From: Gammaproteobacteria bacterium
GTDB lineage: Bacteria > Pseudomonadota > Gammaproteobacteria > Pseudomonadales > Azotimanducaceae
DNA length: 9,485 bases
Assembly: GCA_009839405.1 (NCBI GenBank)
Contig: VXPR01000417.1
Span: 6,255-15,739 of the forward strand
Reading direction: 5' to 3'
Shown here one piece after another: positions 1-6,226 of the stretch. The position numbers and the translations under genes are program-made. Within the stretch, counting starts at the first letter, position 1, and each line of letters starts with the position of its first letter. A model generated the notes under the pieces. The model searched no databases. It worked only from the letters and a program-made list of their open reading frames with translations, and had not been told where the DNA came from.

Positions 1-14
1 GCAGGGAGGACGAC

Positions 15-120
15 GCGTGCCCCCGTAGGGGCGCCCCTTGTGGTCGCCCGCGTCGATGGAACCGAAGCATTTGGTTGCCCAACACGGGCGAGGACACGCC
101 TCGCCCCTACGGGGACACGC
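15..120. repeat. Nested inverted-repeat element (GTAGGGGCG-core)
   Basis: The outer arms, 15-33 and 102-120, are reverse complements over 19 bases with one mismatch; the inner 13 (CCCCGTAGGGGCG at 21-33, its complement at 102-114) match perfectly. A second nested pair lies inside: TCGCCCG at 44-50 with CGGGCGA at 85-91. The right half also folds alone, with GGGCGAGG (86-93) pairing CCTCGCCC (99-106) around a 5-base loop. From memory this resembles dispersed GTAGGGGCG-core intergenic repeats seen in many environmental genomes; that link is recall, not a search result. No convincing protein is encoded here. Confidence 0.6.
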
Positions 121-153
121 CACCATCGGACCGGCGGTTCGCCAAAGCCGGCG

Positions 154-159
154 TATAAT
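154..159 (+). promoter_or_regulatory. Candidate -10 box for the first MFS gene
   Basis: TATAAT is a perfect sigma-70 -10 hexamer and stands out in this GC-rich context. It sits about 98 bases before the preferred ATG at 257 and just after the inverted-repeat element. The -35 position about 17 bases upstream (near 131-136) does not resemble TTGACA, and there is no extended TG. If real, the promoter is weak at -35 or needs an activator. Confidence 0.4.
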
Positions 160-256
160 CCGCGCTTCGCCCTCCCGGCGCCTTCGCCCGCTCGTGAGCA
201 GTCCCGACACCCGCATCCCACTTCGTCTTTCGCCTTCGTCGCTTGCGCGCACGCGG

Positions 257-1600
257 ATGTTTCAAGCCCTTTCCGTGCGGGACTTCCGCTGCCTTTGGGT
301 GTCCAATCTCGCCGCCTCGTTTGCCATGCAGATGCAGATGGTGGCGCGAGGGTGGCTCATCTACGACATGACCAGTTCGCCGCTGGCGCTCACGTGGGTG
401 ATGCTGTCGTTCATGCTGCCGTCGTTCGTGTTTTCCCTCGCCGGCGGCGTGGTGGCCGACCGGATGCGCAAGAAGGCCATCATGATCACCTCGCAGCTTC
501 TCAACACGGCTGCGACCTTGCTGCTCGCCACCATCGTCTTCCGCGGCGACGTGACGTTCTGGCACTTCATCTGGTTTGGCCTCTTCAACGGCACGGTGCT
601 GTCCTTCTCCATGCCGGCGCGCGCGTCGGTGATTCCCGAGATCGTCCCCCGCCACGTCGTGGTGAACGCCATGGCCTTGCAGAGCGCGACCTTCAACCTC
701 TCGCGCATCGCCGGCCCCGCCGTGGCCGGTTTCCTCATCGCCTGGTTCGCCGGCGGCGACACCACCTCCCACAGCGGCGTCGGCATCGTCTTCTACGCAA
801 TCGCTGGCCTCTACATCGTCTCCGTCAGCGGCACCGCCATGCTGCACTACGACGGCGCCCCGCAACGGCAAACCGAGACCCGCGTGCTGCACGACCTCGC
901 CGAAGGCTTCACCTACATGCGCCGCGAGCGAGTCATCCTGGGCCTCGTCATCATGGGGCTGGTGCCGATGACCTTCGGCTGGGCGCCGAGCATGCTGATG
1001 CCGGCGTTCAACCAGGACGTGATCGGCGGCGACCCCCAAACCCTCGGCTACCTGATGACCGCGATGGGCGTCGGCGCCCTGGCCGGCTCGCTCACCCTGG
1101 CCCGGCTCGGCGACATCGGCCACAAGGGCCGCGTGCTCTTCATCGCCGCTTACCTCTGGGCCGTCGCCATCATCGGCTTCTCGCTCTCCGGCGTGCTCGC
1201 CGTCGCGATGCTCTTTGGCCTTTTCACCGGCGCGTTCAGTTCCGTGATGGGCTCGCTCAACATGAGCGTCGTGCAGCTCGCCGTGCGCCCCGAAATCCGC
1301 GGCCGCGTAATGGCCATCAACATGATGACCCACGGCTTAATGCCGCTCTTCTTCCTTCCCATCAGCGCCTTGGCCGAATGGCTCGGCATCGCCACGGCCC
1401 TGTTCGCCAGCGGCCTGCTCCTCGCCGCAACCATGCTGGCCACCGGCCGCCTGTTCCCTGAACTTCTGCGCATCGACAAGGGCCACAGCGGTGAAGCCAT
1501 GCGCCCGGTACCCCGCGAACCCCATCCGCAGCCTGCCCCAGAGGCTTCCATGCCCCTGCCAACCGCCAGCAACACAGAACCACGCCGCAGCACCGCCTGA
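257..1600 (+). CDS. MFS transporter, drug/siderophore-efflux type (EntS/MFS_3-like)
   Basis: A 447-residue inner-membrane transporter of the major facilitator superfamily, most likely a proton-driven exporter of a small molecule. The substrate cannot be read from sequence. The N-terminus (FQALSVRDFRCLW) is typical of the enterobactin-exporter-like branch. A clear motif A, GGVVADRMRKK, lies at residues 63-73 in the loop between helices 2 and 3, and about twelve hydrophobic segments follow. The last ~50 residues form a proline-rich, probably disordered cytoplasmic tail. I start it at ATG 257 because homologous N-termini begin a few residues before the FR-LW motif. The frame stays open upstream, with a GTG at 194 and an ATG at 38, but that stretch is arginine/proline-rich, and the ATG at 38 lies inside the repeat and before the TATAAT box. 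No good ribosome site precedes 257 or 194. The gene converges on the minus-strand block. Confidence 0.88.
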   Translation: MFQALSVRDFRCLWVSNLAASFAMQMQMVARGWLIYDMTSSPLALTWVMLSFMLPSFVFSLAGGVVADRMRKKAIMITSQLLNTAATLLLATIVFRGDVTFWHFIWFGLFNGTVLSFSMPARASVIPEIVPRHVVVNAMALQSATFNLSRIAGPAVAGFLIAWFAGGDTTSHSGVGIVFYAIAGLYIVSVSGTAMLHYDGAPQRQTETRVLHDLAEGFTYMRRERVILGLVIMGLVPMTFGWAPSMLMPAFNQDVIGGDPQTLGYLMTAMGVGALAGSLTLARLGDIGHKGRVLFIAAYLWAVAIIGFSLSGVLAVAMLFGLFTGAFSSVMGSLNMSVVQLAVRPEIRGRVMAINMMTHGLMPLFFLPISALAEWLGIATALFASGLLLAATMLATGRLFPELLRIDKGHSGEAMRPVPREPHPQPAPEASMPLPTASNTEPRRSTA

Positions 1601-1606
1601 ACCACA

Positions 1607-1753
1607 TCAGTTCAGGGCAAGCATCCATTCCAGCGTCGACTGCCAGATCACTCGATCAGGGAGCGAGGTCGGCACTTCATCGCGATGCAGCGTGAGCAGT
1701 CGCAGCGCCGCATCCGGGTGTGCTTCGCCAGCGGCAAGAGCCCTTTCTCCTTC
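1607..1753 (-). pseudogene. Possible 3' remnant of an unidentified gene
   Basis: On the minus strand, a frame open from just after a TGA at 1756-1754 to a TGA at 1609-1607 encodes 48 residues that look protein-like: AHPDAALRLLTLHRDEVPTS, then LPDRVIWQSTLEWMLALN at the end. The mix of hydrophobic and charged residues, two tryptophans and mostly G/C third positions resemble a real C-terminus more than a shadow frame. It has no ATG start, and its upstream end is cut inside the hairpin element at 1743-1800. I do not recognise the family. It may be the tail of a gene broken by insertion of the hairpin element, or a chance open frame. Confidence 0.3.
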
Positions 1754-1800
1754 TCATAAGGAGAAATCGGAGCGTATTTCTCCTTATGAGAAGGAGAAAG
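1743..1800. repeat. Double hairpin: 25-bp perfect inverted repeat made of two palindromes
   Basis: Arms 1743-1767 and 1776-1800 are perfect 25-base reverse complements separated by 8 bases. Each arm is itself a hairpin: TTTCTCCTT (1744-1752) pairs with AAGGAGAAA (1758-1766) around loop CTCAT, and TTTCTCCTT (1777-1785) pairs with AAGGAGAAA (1791-1799) around loop ATGAG. The two loops are complementary. The element lies between the converging 3' ends of the MFS gene (1600) and the cyclotransferase gene (1828). It could be a bidirectional terminator, a paired REP-type repeat, or a transcript-stabilising structure. It is much richer in A+T than its surroundings. Confidence 0.8.
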
Positions 1801-1827
1801 TCGGAACGTCCAGCCCTAAGACGCCGT

Positions 1828-2304
1828 TCAGGCGCTACCGGGAGGCCCTACATCGAGGCAGGTGACAGCTTCCAAGCGGCAAACATAATCGTCGGGCAGA
1901 AACTCCCTGCCGGCGAGCAGATGTTGCAGATACCAGCGCGGCGGCTTCAGCGTTGGGTCGGTCACCGCGGCGTTGGCGAAGTACGTCCACGCAGCCACGT
2001 TCCCCGCCTCGGTCTGCACCCACACCGCATCGCGCCCGTAATGCCTCGGCGCGACCTCGAACGGGTCCATCCGAAGGATTTCCTCTGGTGGCGTGAGGCG
2101 ATAGAGCACACCGGCCACGAACTCACCCGGCGCAAAGCGGATGTTCGCGTGCCCAGCCCCCTCCTGGTGGCGAGAGCGCTTGTCGAACGTGAGCCGCATG
2201 TCCGGCAGGACACCCGCGAGCACCGCATCGAAGGCAATGCCCCGCTCCCGCACCCGCGCGGGGTTCATGTTGCTGCCGTACGCGAAGTAATGCCGCGGTG
2301 TCAC
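1828..2304 (-). CDS. Gamma-glutamylcyclotransferase-like protein
   Basis: A 158-residue cytoplasmic protein of the GGCT-like fold. Family members release 5-oxoproline from gamma-glutamyl dipeptides or amines. Near the N-terminus it carries the hallmark YFAYGSNMN (residues 6-14), which forms the substrate-binding loop. E83 in MDPFEVAPRHYGRDAV is the likely catalytic acid/base residue, at the place of the conserved Glu in the family. The C-terminal half (WYLQHLLAGREFLPDDYVCRL) matches the usual closing helices, and the length is normal. The start is GTG at 2304, giving a 4-base GTGA overlap with the tusA stop, which implies translational coupling. The exact substrate (glutathione derivative, gamma-glutamylamine, or an antibiotic intermediate as in BtrG-like enzymes) cannot be decided. 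It ends about 28 bases before the double hairpin, a plausible terminator. Confidence 0.85.
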   Translation of the reverse strand: MTPRHYFAYGSNMNPARVRERGIAFDAVLAGVLPDMRLTFDKRSRHQEGAGHANIRFAPGEFVAGVLYRLTPPEEILRMDPFEVAPRHYGRDAVWVQTEAGNVAAWTYFANAAVTDPTLKPPRWYLQHLLAGREFLPDDYVCRLEAVTCLDVGPPGSA

Positions 2305-2558
2305 GAGGTCCCAGCGCCACCCTTGCGGATCACGAAGTGGAACCGATCGCCAATCTGTTCGTTCCGCTCCAGCACATGCCCCATGAAGCGGCAGAAATTG
2401 ACGAAATCGCGCACCGTGGACGGATCGGTGGCCTCAATTGCCACCGTCTCCCCGGCCTGCATCCCCCGCACCCGATTGCGCACGATCATCAGCGGCTCCG
2501 GACACTTGAGCCCCACCGCATCAACGCAGAAATCCGCTTCGTCCACCTGCACCACCAA
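2301..2558 (-). CDS. tusA: Sulfur carrier protein TusA
   Basis: A small cytoplasmic sulfur-transfer protein of 85 residues (E. coli TusA has 81). TusA accepts persulfide sulfur from a cysteine desulfurase and passes it on, classically towards 2-thiouridine in tRNA. The hallmark CPxP motif is present as LKCPEPLM, with the acceptor cysteine at C19, the same number as in E. coli. The downstream pattern also fits: GMQAGETVAIEATDPSTVRDF, then NFCRFMGH and a terminal FVIRKGG. The first in-frame start is TTG at 2558; GTGs at 2555 and 2552 are equally possible and differ by one or two residues, with only a weak AGGCGG upstream. Its stop overlaps the GTG of the next gene. The 161 bases between it and the displaced end of the symporter gene show no clear promoter. 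Redox or other sulfur roles of TusA paralogues remain possible. Confidence 0.9.
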   Translation of the reverse strand: MVVQVDEADFCVDAVGLKCPEPLMIVRNRVRGMQAGETVAIEATDPSTVRDFVNFCRFMGHVLERNEQIGDRFHFVIRKGGAGTS

Positions 2559-2719
2559 CTGCCCGCCTACCCGGCGCCAAGTTCCCGGATGTGCCTACGC
2601 TACCAAATCGGCATCCGCGAGGGTGTGTGGGACGGTTCCTGTGGTGGTGACCGGCTCGGACCTCCGCCGTACCAGCTTCTACAACGCGGAAAGCAAGGAC
2701 CCCTGACCGCAAATGCCGA

Positions 2720-2830
2720 TTACCGCGCTCGGCGTGCCTGTAACGCCCGCGCTATCGCGGCGTGGCGCGCCTTGTCCAGTCGGTAGAGCAGGAACAAGGC
2801 TACACCCGCCGCGGAAAGAACGAGGTCGCA
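2720..2830 (-). pseudogene. Displaced C-terminal tail of the GPH symporter (frame -1)
   Basis: After codon 452 of the symporter, the -1 frame encodes the expected last helix and basic tail: CDLVLSAAGVALFLLYRLDK followed by ARHAAIARALQARRAR and a TAA at 2722-2720. The zero frame instead gives ATSFFPRRV and a TAG at 2802-2800. The displaced sequence fits the family's usual end (a hydrophobic helix, then Y-x-L-D-x-x-R/K and a short basic tail). Joining the frames gives 488 residues. The switch point coincides with GGGCCCT (2836-2830). A single-base indel in the GGGCCC run, real or from sequencing, is the simplest cause. Confidence 0.75.
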
Positions 2831-4185
2831 GGGCCCACGAAGAAGCCTAGGTTCCAGATCACTTCATCAGGCACGGAACCGTAAGGCGCGTTTTCCGGAA
2901 AGGCGATCAGGTCCAGAATCGCCCCACCGATCATCAGTCCAAACGCCCCGGCAGCCTTGCCGGAAAACGACCGCGCAGCGAATATCGTCCCCTCTCGTCG
3001 CTGGTGCGTCCGATACTCGTGTGAGTCCGTGAGGTCAGCATAGATTGAACTGTAGGTGACGGCGGCAATTGTGCCCGTGACCGCGTTCAGCAGTGAAATC
3101 CCCAGATTGATGTACAGGATCCAGGGCGAGCTGTTGGCCGGGTACCAGGAGACATCCATCAGCCGCAGACAGATCGGAATGTTGGGCAGAAGGAGGAACG
3201 CAAGGGAAGACCCGATCATCGTGTTGCGCTTGTCGAACGTCCGCGTAACCCATGGCACGAGTGCAAATGCGACAGGCAGTCCCAACAACGCCGTGACGCC
3301 GAAGTACGCGAGTTCCTCCGTCTGCAATCCCCAGAAATGCAGGTTCAGGAAGGGACTGCCGACCGACTCGATATAGCCGAAAATGTACCAGAGCAGGAAA
3401 CCAGCGAAGATCACGAGGAAGTCACGATCGCGGAATACGTCCCGTATGTCGCGCACCATGTCAAGGAACGAAAAATTCGCCCCGGGTTCTGGCGCCTGCA
3501 GATTGGGAATCTCGCCGGCGGTACCCAATACGCACAGACCAATCGACGCAATGAGGACGATCCCCGCCGCCAGGGTGAAGGTGCGGTAGCCTTCCGCGTT
3601 CAACAGGCCCGGGGTGAATTCATCGGTGGTTGGAAAGAGCACCCAATACACCGCAAAGCCGATGAGGGCACCGCCAACGCCGCCTATCAACGCACCAAAC
3701 GAGTACAACGTCGACCGTTGCAGATAGTCGGGCGCCATCTCCGCCCCCAGCGCAAGATGAGGAATCACGAAAAACGTCAGCGCCGTTCGCACCAGAATGG
3801 CGAACACCGTCAACCAGGCGAAGCTGCCTATTGCAGACAATCCATCCGGGGGATTGAACAACGCGAACAAAGTGATCGCTATCGGTATGGCTGATGCTGC
3901 CATTACCGGGTGGCGACGGCCATATTTGCTTTTCACTCGATCCGACAGACTACCGACCAGAGGGTCAGTCACCGCATCGCAGAACAGAGCAATGCCGAGC
4001 GCGAGTCCGGTCAATGTACCCGACAGGCCGACGATTTGCTGGTAGTAGAACAGCAACAGCGAGTACAGCCCGATCGTAACTACTGCCGTGCCAAGTTCGC
4101 CTGAACCGAACGCTGCCATGACGGGGATGGAAAGGCGTCTCGTGGAGTCTGACTGGGCGGTCTGGTCTTTGGTCACATCATTCAT
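2800..4185 (-). CDS. GPH-family (MelB-type) sugar:cation symporter, C-terminus frameshifted
   Basis: A 461-residue inner-membrane symporter of the glycoside-pentoside-hexuronide:cation family. The diagnostic motif is at residues 70-93: DAVTDPLVGSLSDR, then a short stretch to KYGRRHP. D70 and D74 correspond to the cation-site aspartates of MelB (D55 and D59), while the intervening MelB Asn is Thr here. Eleven hydrophobic helices are intact. The twelfth lies in the -1 frame (see 2720-2830), so as read the protein ends in a short nonsense tail. It follows the oxygenase gene by 54 bases, with no clear ribosome site and a modest 6-bp dyad (4213-4218 with 4234-4239) in between, suggesting co-transcription. 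Relatives carry melibiose, xylosides or glucuronides, but many have unknown cargo. The cargo here is presumably related to the oxygenase substrate; that is inference. Confidence 0.87.
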   Translation of the reverse strand: MNDVTKDQTAQSDSTRRLSIPVMAAFGSGELGTAVVTIGLYSLLLFYYQQIVGLSGTLTGLALGIALFCDAVTDPLVGSLSDRVKSKYGRRHPVMAASAIPIAITLFALFNPPDGLSAIGSFAWLTVFAILVRTALTFFVIPHLALGAEMAPDYLQRSTLYSFGALIGGVGGALIGFAVYWVLFPTTDEFTPGLLNAEGYRTFTLAAGIVLIASIGLCVLGTAGEIPNLQAPEPGANFSFLDMVRDIRDVFRDRDFLVIFAGFLLWYIFGYIESVGSPFLNLHFWGLQTEELAYFGVTALLGLPVAFALVPWVTRTFDKRNTMIGSSLAFLLLPNIPICLRLMDVSWYPANSSPWILYINLGISLLNAVTGTIAAVTYSSIYADLTDSHEYRTHQRREGTIFAARSFSGKAAGAFGLMIGGAILDLIAFPENAPYGSVPDEVIWNLGFFVGPATSFFPRRV

Positions 4186-4239
4186 ACGAACACCGCTCTG
4201 CCAGCCGGCAAAGCACCGACAGAAATCGTCTCCCGGTGC

Positions 4240-5256
4240 CTACTTGCCTCGCCTGCGGGCCGTCCGCTTCGTATTGTCCGCCAGGAGCGCCTTGCCGCCT
4301 TCCCCAAGCAAGATTGCGGGGTCTTGCCCGCCTGAGTAGCCAAGACCGGTATCGGACATCGTGTAGCCCAACAGTCTCTGGACTGCCTTCGGCATGTCGG
4401 CAGCTTGCTCGTGTGTTATCCCGGCCATCTGGTTTTCCTGTTGTCGAAAAATGCCACGGCAGAAATTGAAGATCGCCACACGCCGGGTGTCTCCGCTCGG
4501 GGCCGTGTAAGCACCACCCGCATGCCATGTAGCACCGAGCCAGATGACAACGGACCCGGCTTTCATCTCGACGTCGATTGCATCCGTGCCCTTGTTCTTC
4601 CTCGCCCAGTTCCTCATCTGTTCGTTGTACGCCGCTGAGTCTGCCCCGAAATTCGGTGCCTGCACCGTATCCGGCGACTCCTCCCACATGTGAGAACCCG
4701 GAAACAGGACTGTAGTCCCTCGGGATGCGACCTGATCCGCCATTGCCACGGCCGCCACGAGGCTGAGCTGCCGTGGTACAGGCCGCTTAAACCAGTCTTC
4801 TCGACCCGCGTACAGCAGGTCGTCTGTGTGTATCACTTGCTCTTCAGAGCCGCCGTGCACGTCGCGCATCGAAGCTGACGAGAGCAGGCAGTCCTCCCCC
4901 AGGATCGAAGTCACCATGCCGATCAGACTCGGTTGGCCCAGCAGTTGTTGAAACTGCGGTCCACAGCCCACCAGATTGGTCAAAAAGGCTTGCTTTGGCC
5001 CATCTGACTCCGGCTGCTCGGTTTCCGCCGGCGTTGCCTTTGCCTGTGCCGCATACAGCTCATCTGCGCGCGCATTGACGGAAGCCAGCAACTCCGCATC
5101 GATGCAATCAGTGAGCACCACATATCCTTGCCGATACACGACTTCCAGCAGGTATTTACTATCTTTGTCGGCATGCCCATACGGAGAATGGGCTTTCAGT
5201 GCGACTTCCTCCGCCGGGACTTCCTGTCCATTTTTCACGATTACCCCATCCTCCAC
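4240..5256 (-). CDS. Phytanoyl-CoA dioxygenase (PhyH) family Fe(II)/2-oxoglutarate oxygenase
   Basis: A 338-residue cytoplasmic non-haem iron oxygenase. Family members hydroxylate (or sometimes halogenate or cyclise) a small substrate while converting 2-oxoglutarate and O2 to succinate and CO2. The double-stranded beta-helix core is recognisable. The iron ligands are H143 and D145 in VIHTDDLLY and H245 in ATWHAGGAY, with R258 or R259 in DTRRVAIFNF the likely 2-oxoglutarate anchor. The Asp in the HxD motif argues against a halogenase, which has Gly/Ala there. The N-terminal PYGHADKDSKYLLEVVYRQGY resembles an uncharacterised bacterial branch, not the human enzyme. The start is GTG at 5256, 18 bases after the nucleotidyltransferase stop; a GTG at 5238 is an alternative with a better purine-rich site upstream. 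The gene has lower GC than its upstream neighbour. The substrate is unknown; the adjacent GPH transporter may supply it. Confidence 0.87.
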   Translation of the reverse strand: MEDGVIVKNGQEVPAEEVALKAHSPYGHADKDSKYLLEVVYRQGYVVLTDCIDAELLASVNARADELYAAQAKATPAETEQPESDGPKQAFLTNLVGCGPQFQQLLGQPSLIGMVTSILGEDCLLSSASMRDVHGGSEEQVIHTDDLLYAGREDWFKRPVPRQLSLVAAVAMADQVASRGTTVLFPGSHMWEESPDTVQAPNFGADSAAYNEQMRNWARKNKGTDAIDVEMKAGSVVIWLGATWHAGGAYTAPSGDTRRVAIFNFCRGIFRQQENQMAGITHEQAADMPKAVQRLLGYTMSDTGLGYSGGQDPAILLGEGGKALLADNTKRTARRRGK

Positions 5257-5274
5257 ATGCCCGGTTGTGCAACA

Positions 5275-6021
5275 CTACTGAAAGCCAGTGGTCGAGGCTT
5301 GCAGTTCCCGGGCTGGCAGGGGATTGCGGCACATCGCATTCGCAGCCAACAGTCCCTTCAGCAGCCGAGGGTCTGCGCGGTTCACGCCCAAGTACCTCAT
5401 GTCCTCTCGCCACCGGGCCGGGTCTTGCGTTGCATGCCGCAACGTGTGCACCAACCCCGTATGGGGCAAGTCGGGGTATGCCCGGTTCGCCATGTCCATG
5501 CCGGCTTCGAGCACTGCCACACCCCAAGAGGCGGCCATATAGGCAATGTCGATCAAGTCTCGGAAATGCGTGCTGCGGTCCATGCCCCGGTCCGCGGCGG
5601 CCAAGAGCTTTTGCGCCACCATCGCCTGCCTTCCCATCACTGGCACCGGCCATCCGGGGACGTTCCCGGGCTCGGTTACCCTCGCCTCGGCACGTACCAC
5701 TTCGAACTTGATCCTCTCGCCACCCACGTCAACATAGGTGCGGATGCCATAGCGGTCCGCACGCACGTCCCTAACCAGCACAGGGTCTTCCTTGAAGAGC
5801 GGGCCAAGTGACGCGTGCGAGACACTGCGCCGCAGCGTGCTCCACCCTTCCTCGTCGCCGGCGAGGAAGTCCACGTCGTCCGAGCGGCGGTATTCGCCCA
5901 GTTCCATGACGAGCCGAGTGCCGCCGGCGAAGTAGCACTGCGTTTCATGCAGGAAGTCCGGGTCCATCATGTGCAAGAGGCGCATGACGTATGCGTGGCG
6001 CGGGTACTCCCACTCATGCAT
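5275..6021 (-). CDS. AbiEii-like nucleotidyltransferase, putative toxin
   Basis: A 248-residue member of the AbiEii/AbiGii nucleotidyltransferase group. These enzymes transfer nucleotides to a target and include type IV toxin-antitoxin toxins; related MenT proteins block tRNA. The active-site signature is complete: GGT (residues 33-35), then EYRRSDDVDF with D49 and D51 as the metal-binding pair, E107 in IKFEVV as a likely third acidic residue, K138 in AQKLL, and RDLID (154-158) typical of the helical C-half. The ATG at 6021 lies inside the end of the upstream small gene (8-base overlap, ATGCATGA), implying translational coupling. No HEPN domain or AbiEi-type winged-helix antitoxin is encoded nearby, so this is neither a HEPN/MNT nor a classical AbiE pair. 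A housekeeping nucleotidyl-transfer role is also possible. Confidence 0.82.
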   Translation of the reverse strand: MHEWEYPRHAYVMRLLHMMDPDFLHETQCYFAGGTRLVMELGEYRRSDDVDFLAGDEEGWSTLRRSVSHASLGPLFKEDPVLVRDVRADRYGIRTYVDVGGERIKFEVVRAEARVTEPGNVPGWPVPVMGRQAMVAQKLLAAADRGMDRSTHFRDLIDIAYMAASWGVAVLEAGMDMANRAYPDLPHTGLVHTLRHATQDPARWREDMRYLGVNRADPRLLKGLLAANAMCRNPLPARELQASTTGFQ

Positions 6022-6226
6022 TGATGACCCCGGCGCCGTATTCGTCCGCTAGGCGTTGGATCAGAGCCGACTCCCGCTGCGTCAGTGAATCCTGCTCGAT
6101 CCAGTGCCAGTTGCGCTCGTATTTGCCGAACGCTACGTCGGCGTCAAGGTACGACGCGCCGTGGATGTTCCAGCAAAGCGCCCGCAACTGAGGGTAGCGC
6201 CTGATGTCAATGCGCTCTGTGCGCAT
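6014..6226 (-). CDS. Small hypothetical protein, putative partner/antitoxin of the nucleotidyltransferase
   Basis: A 70-residue protein with no signal peptide or membrane helix. The most family-like part is YERNWHWIEQ at residues 36-45, followed by DSLTQRESALIQRLADEYGAGV (46-67), which should form helices; W19, W40 and W42 suggest a small folded core or binding surface. From memory, short genes with a similar Y-x-R-N-W...L-x-x-x-E-x-x-L-I-x-x-L pattern sit directly before AbiEii-type nucleotidyltransferase genes in other proteobacteria; this is recall, not a search. The ATG at 6226 is well supported by the purine-rich GGAGTAGGAA at 6239-6230. Its last 8 bases overlap the nucleotidyltransferase start. 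Antitoxin function is inferred only from size, order and overlap. Confidence 0.7.
   Translation of the reverse strand: MRTERIDIRRYPQLRALCWNIHGASYLDADVAFGKYERNWHWIEQDSLTQRESALIQRLADEYGAGVINA

Noticed and set aside
107..1333. Long 408-codon open frame on the minus strand opposite the first MFS gene
   Set aside because: Its product is dominated by His, Gly, Glu and Ala with no domain pattern, as expected of an antisense shadow of a GC-rich membrane protein gene.
2521..2712. 63-codon minus-strand frame between the symporter and tusA
   Set aside because: Composition is arginine/glycine-rich without motifs, it overlaps tusA in another frame, and no ribosome site precedes it.
4213..4239. 6-bp dyad between the oxygenase and symporter genes as an attenuator or terminator
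   Set aside because: The loop is 15 bases and no T tract follows, so it is too weak to claim; it is mentioned only in the symporter entry.
4178..4687. 169-codon minus-strand frame overlapping the oxygenase 3' end
   Set aside because: It lies in another frame of the same strand within the well-supported oxygenase gene, and its translation has no recognisable motif.
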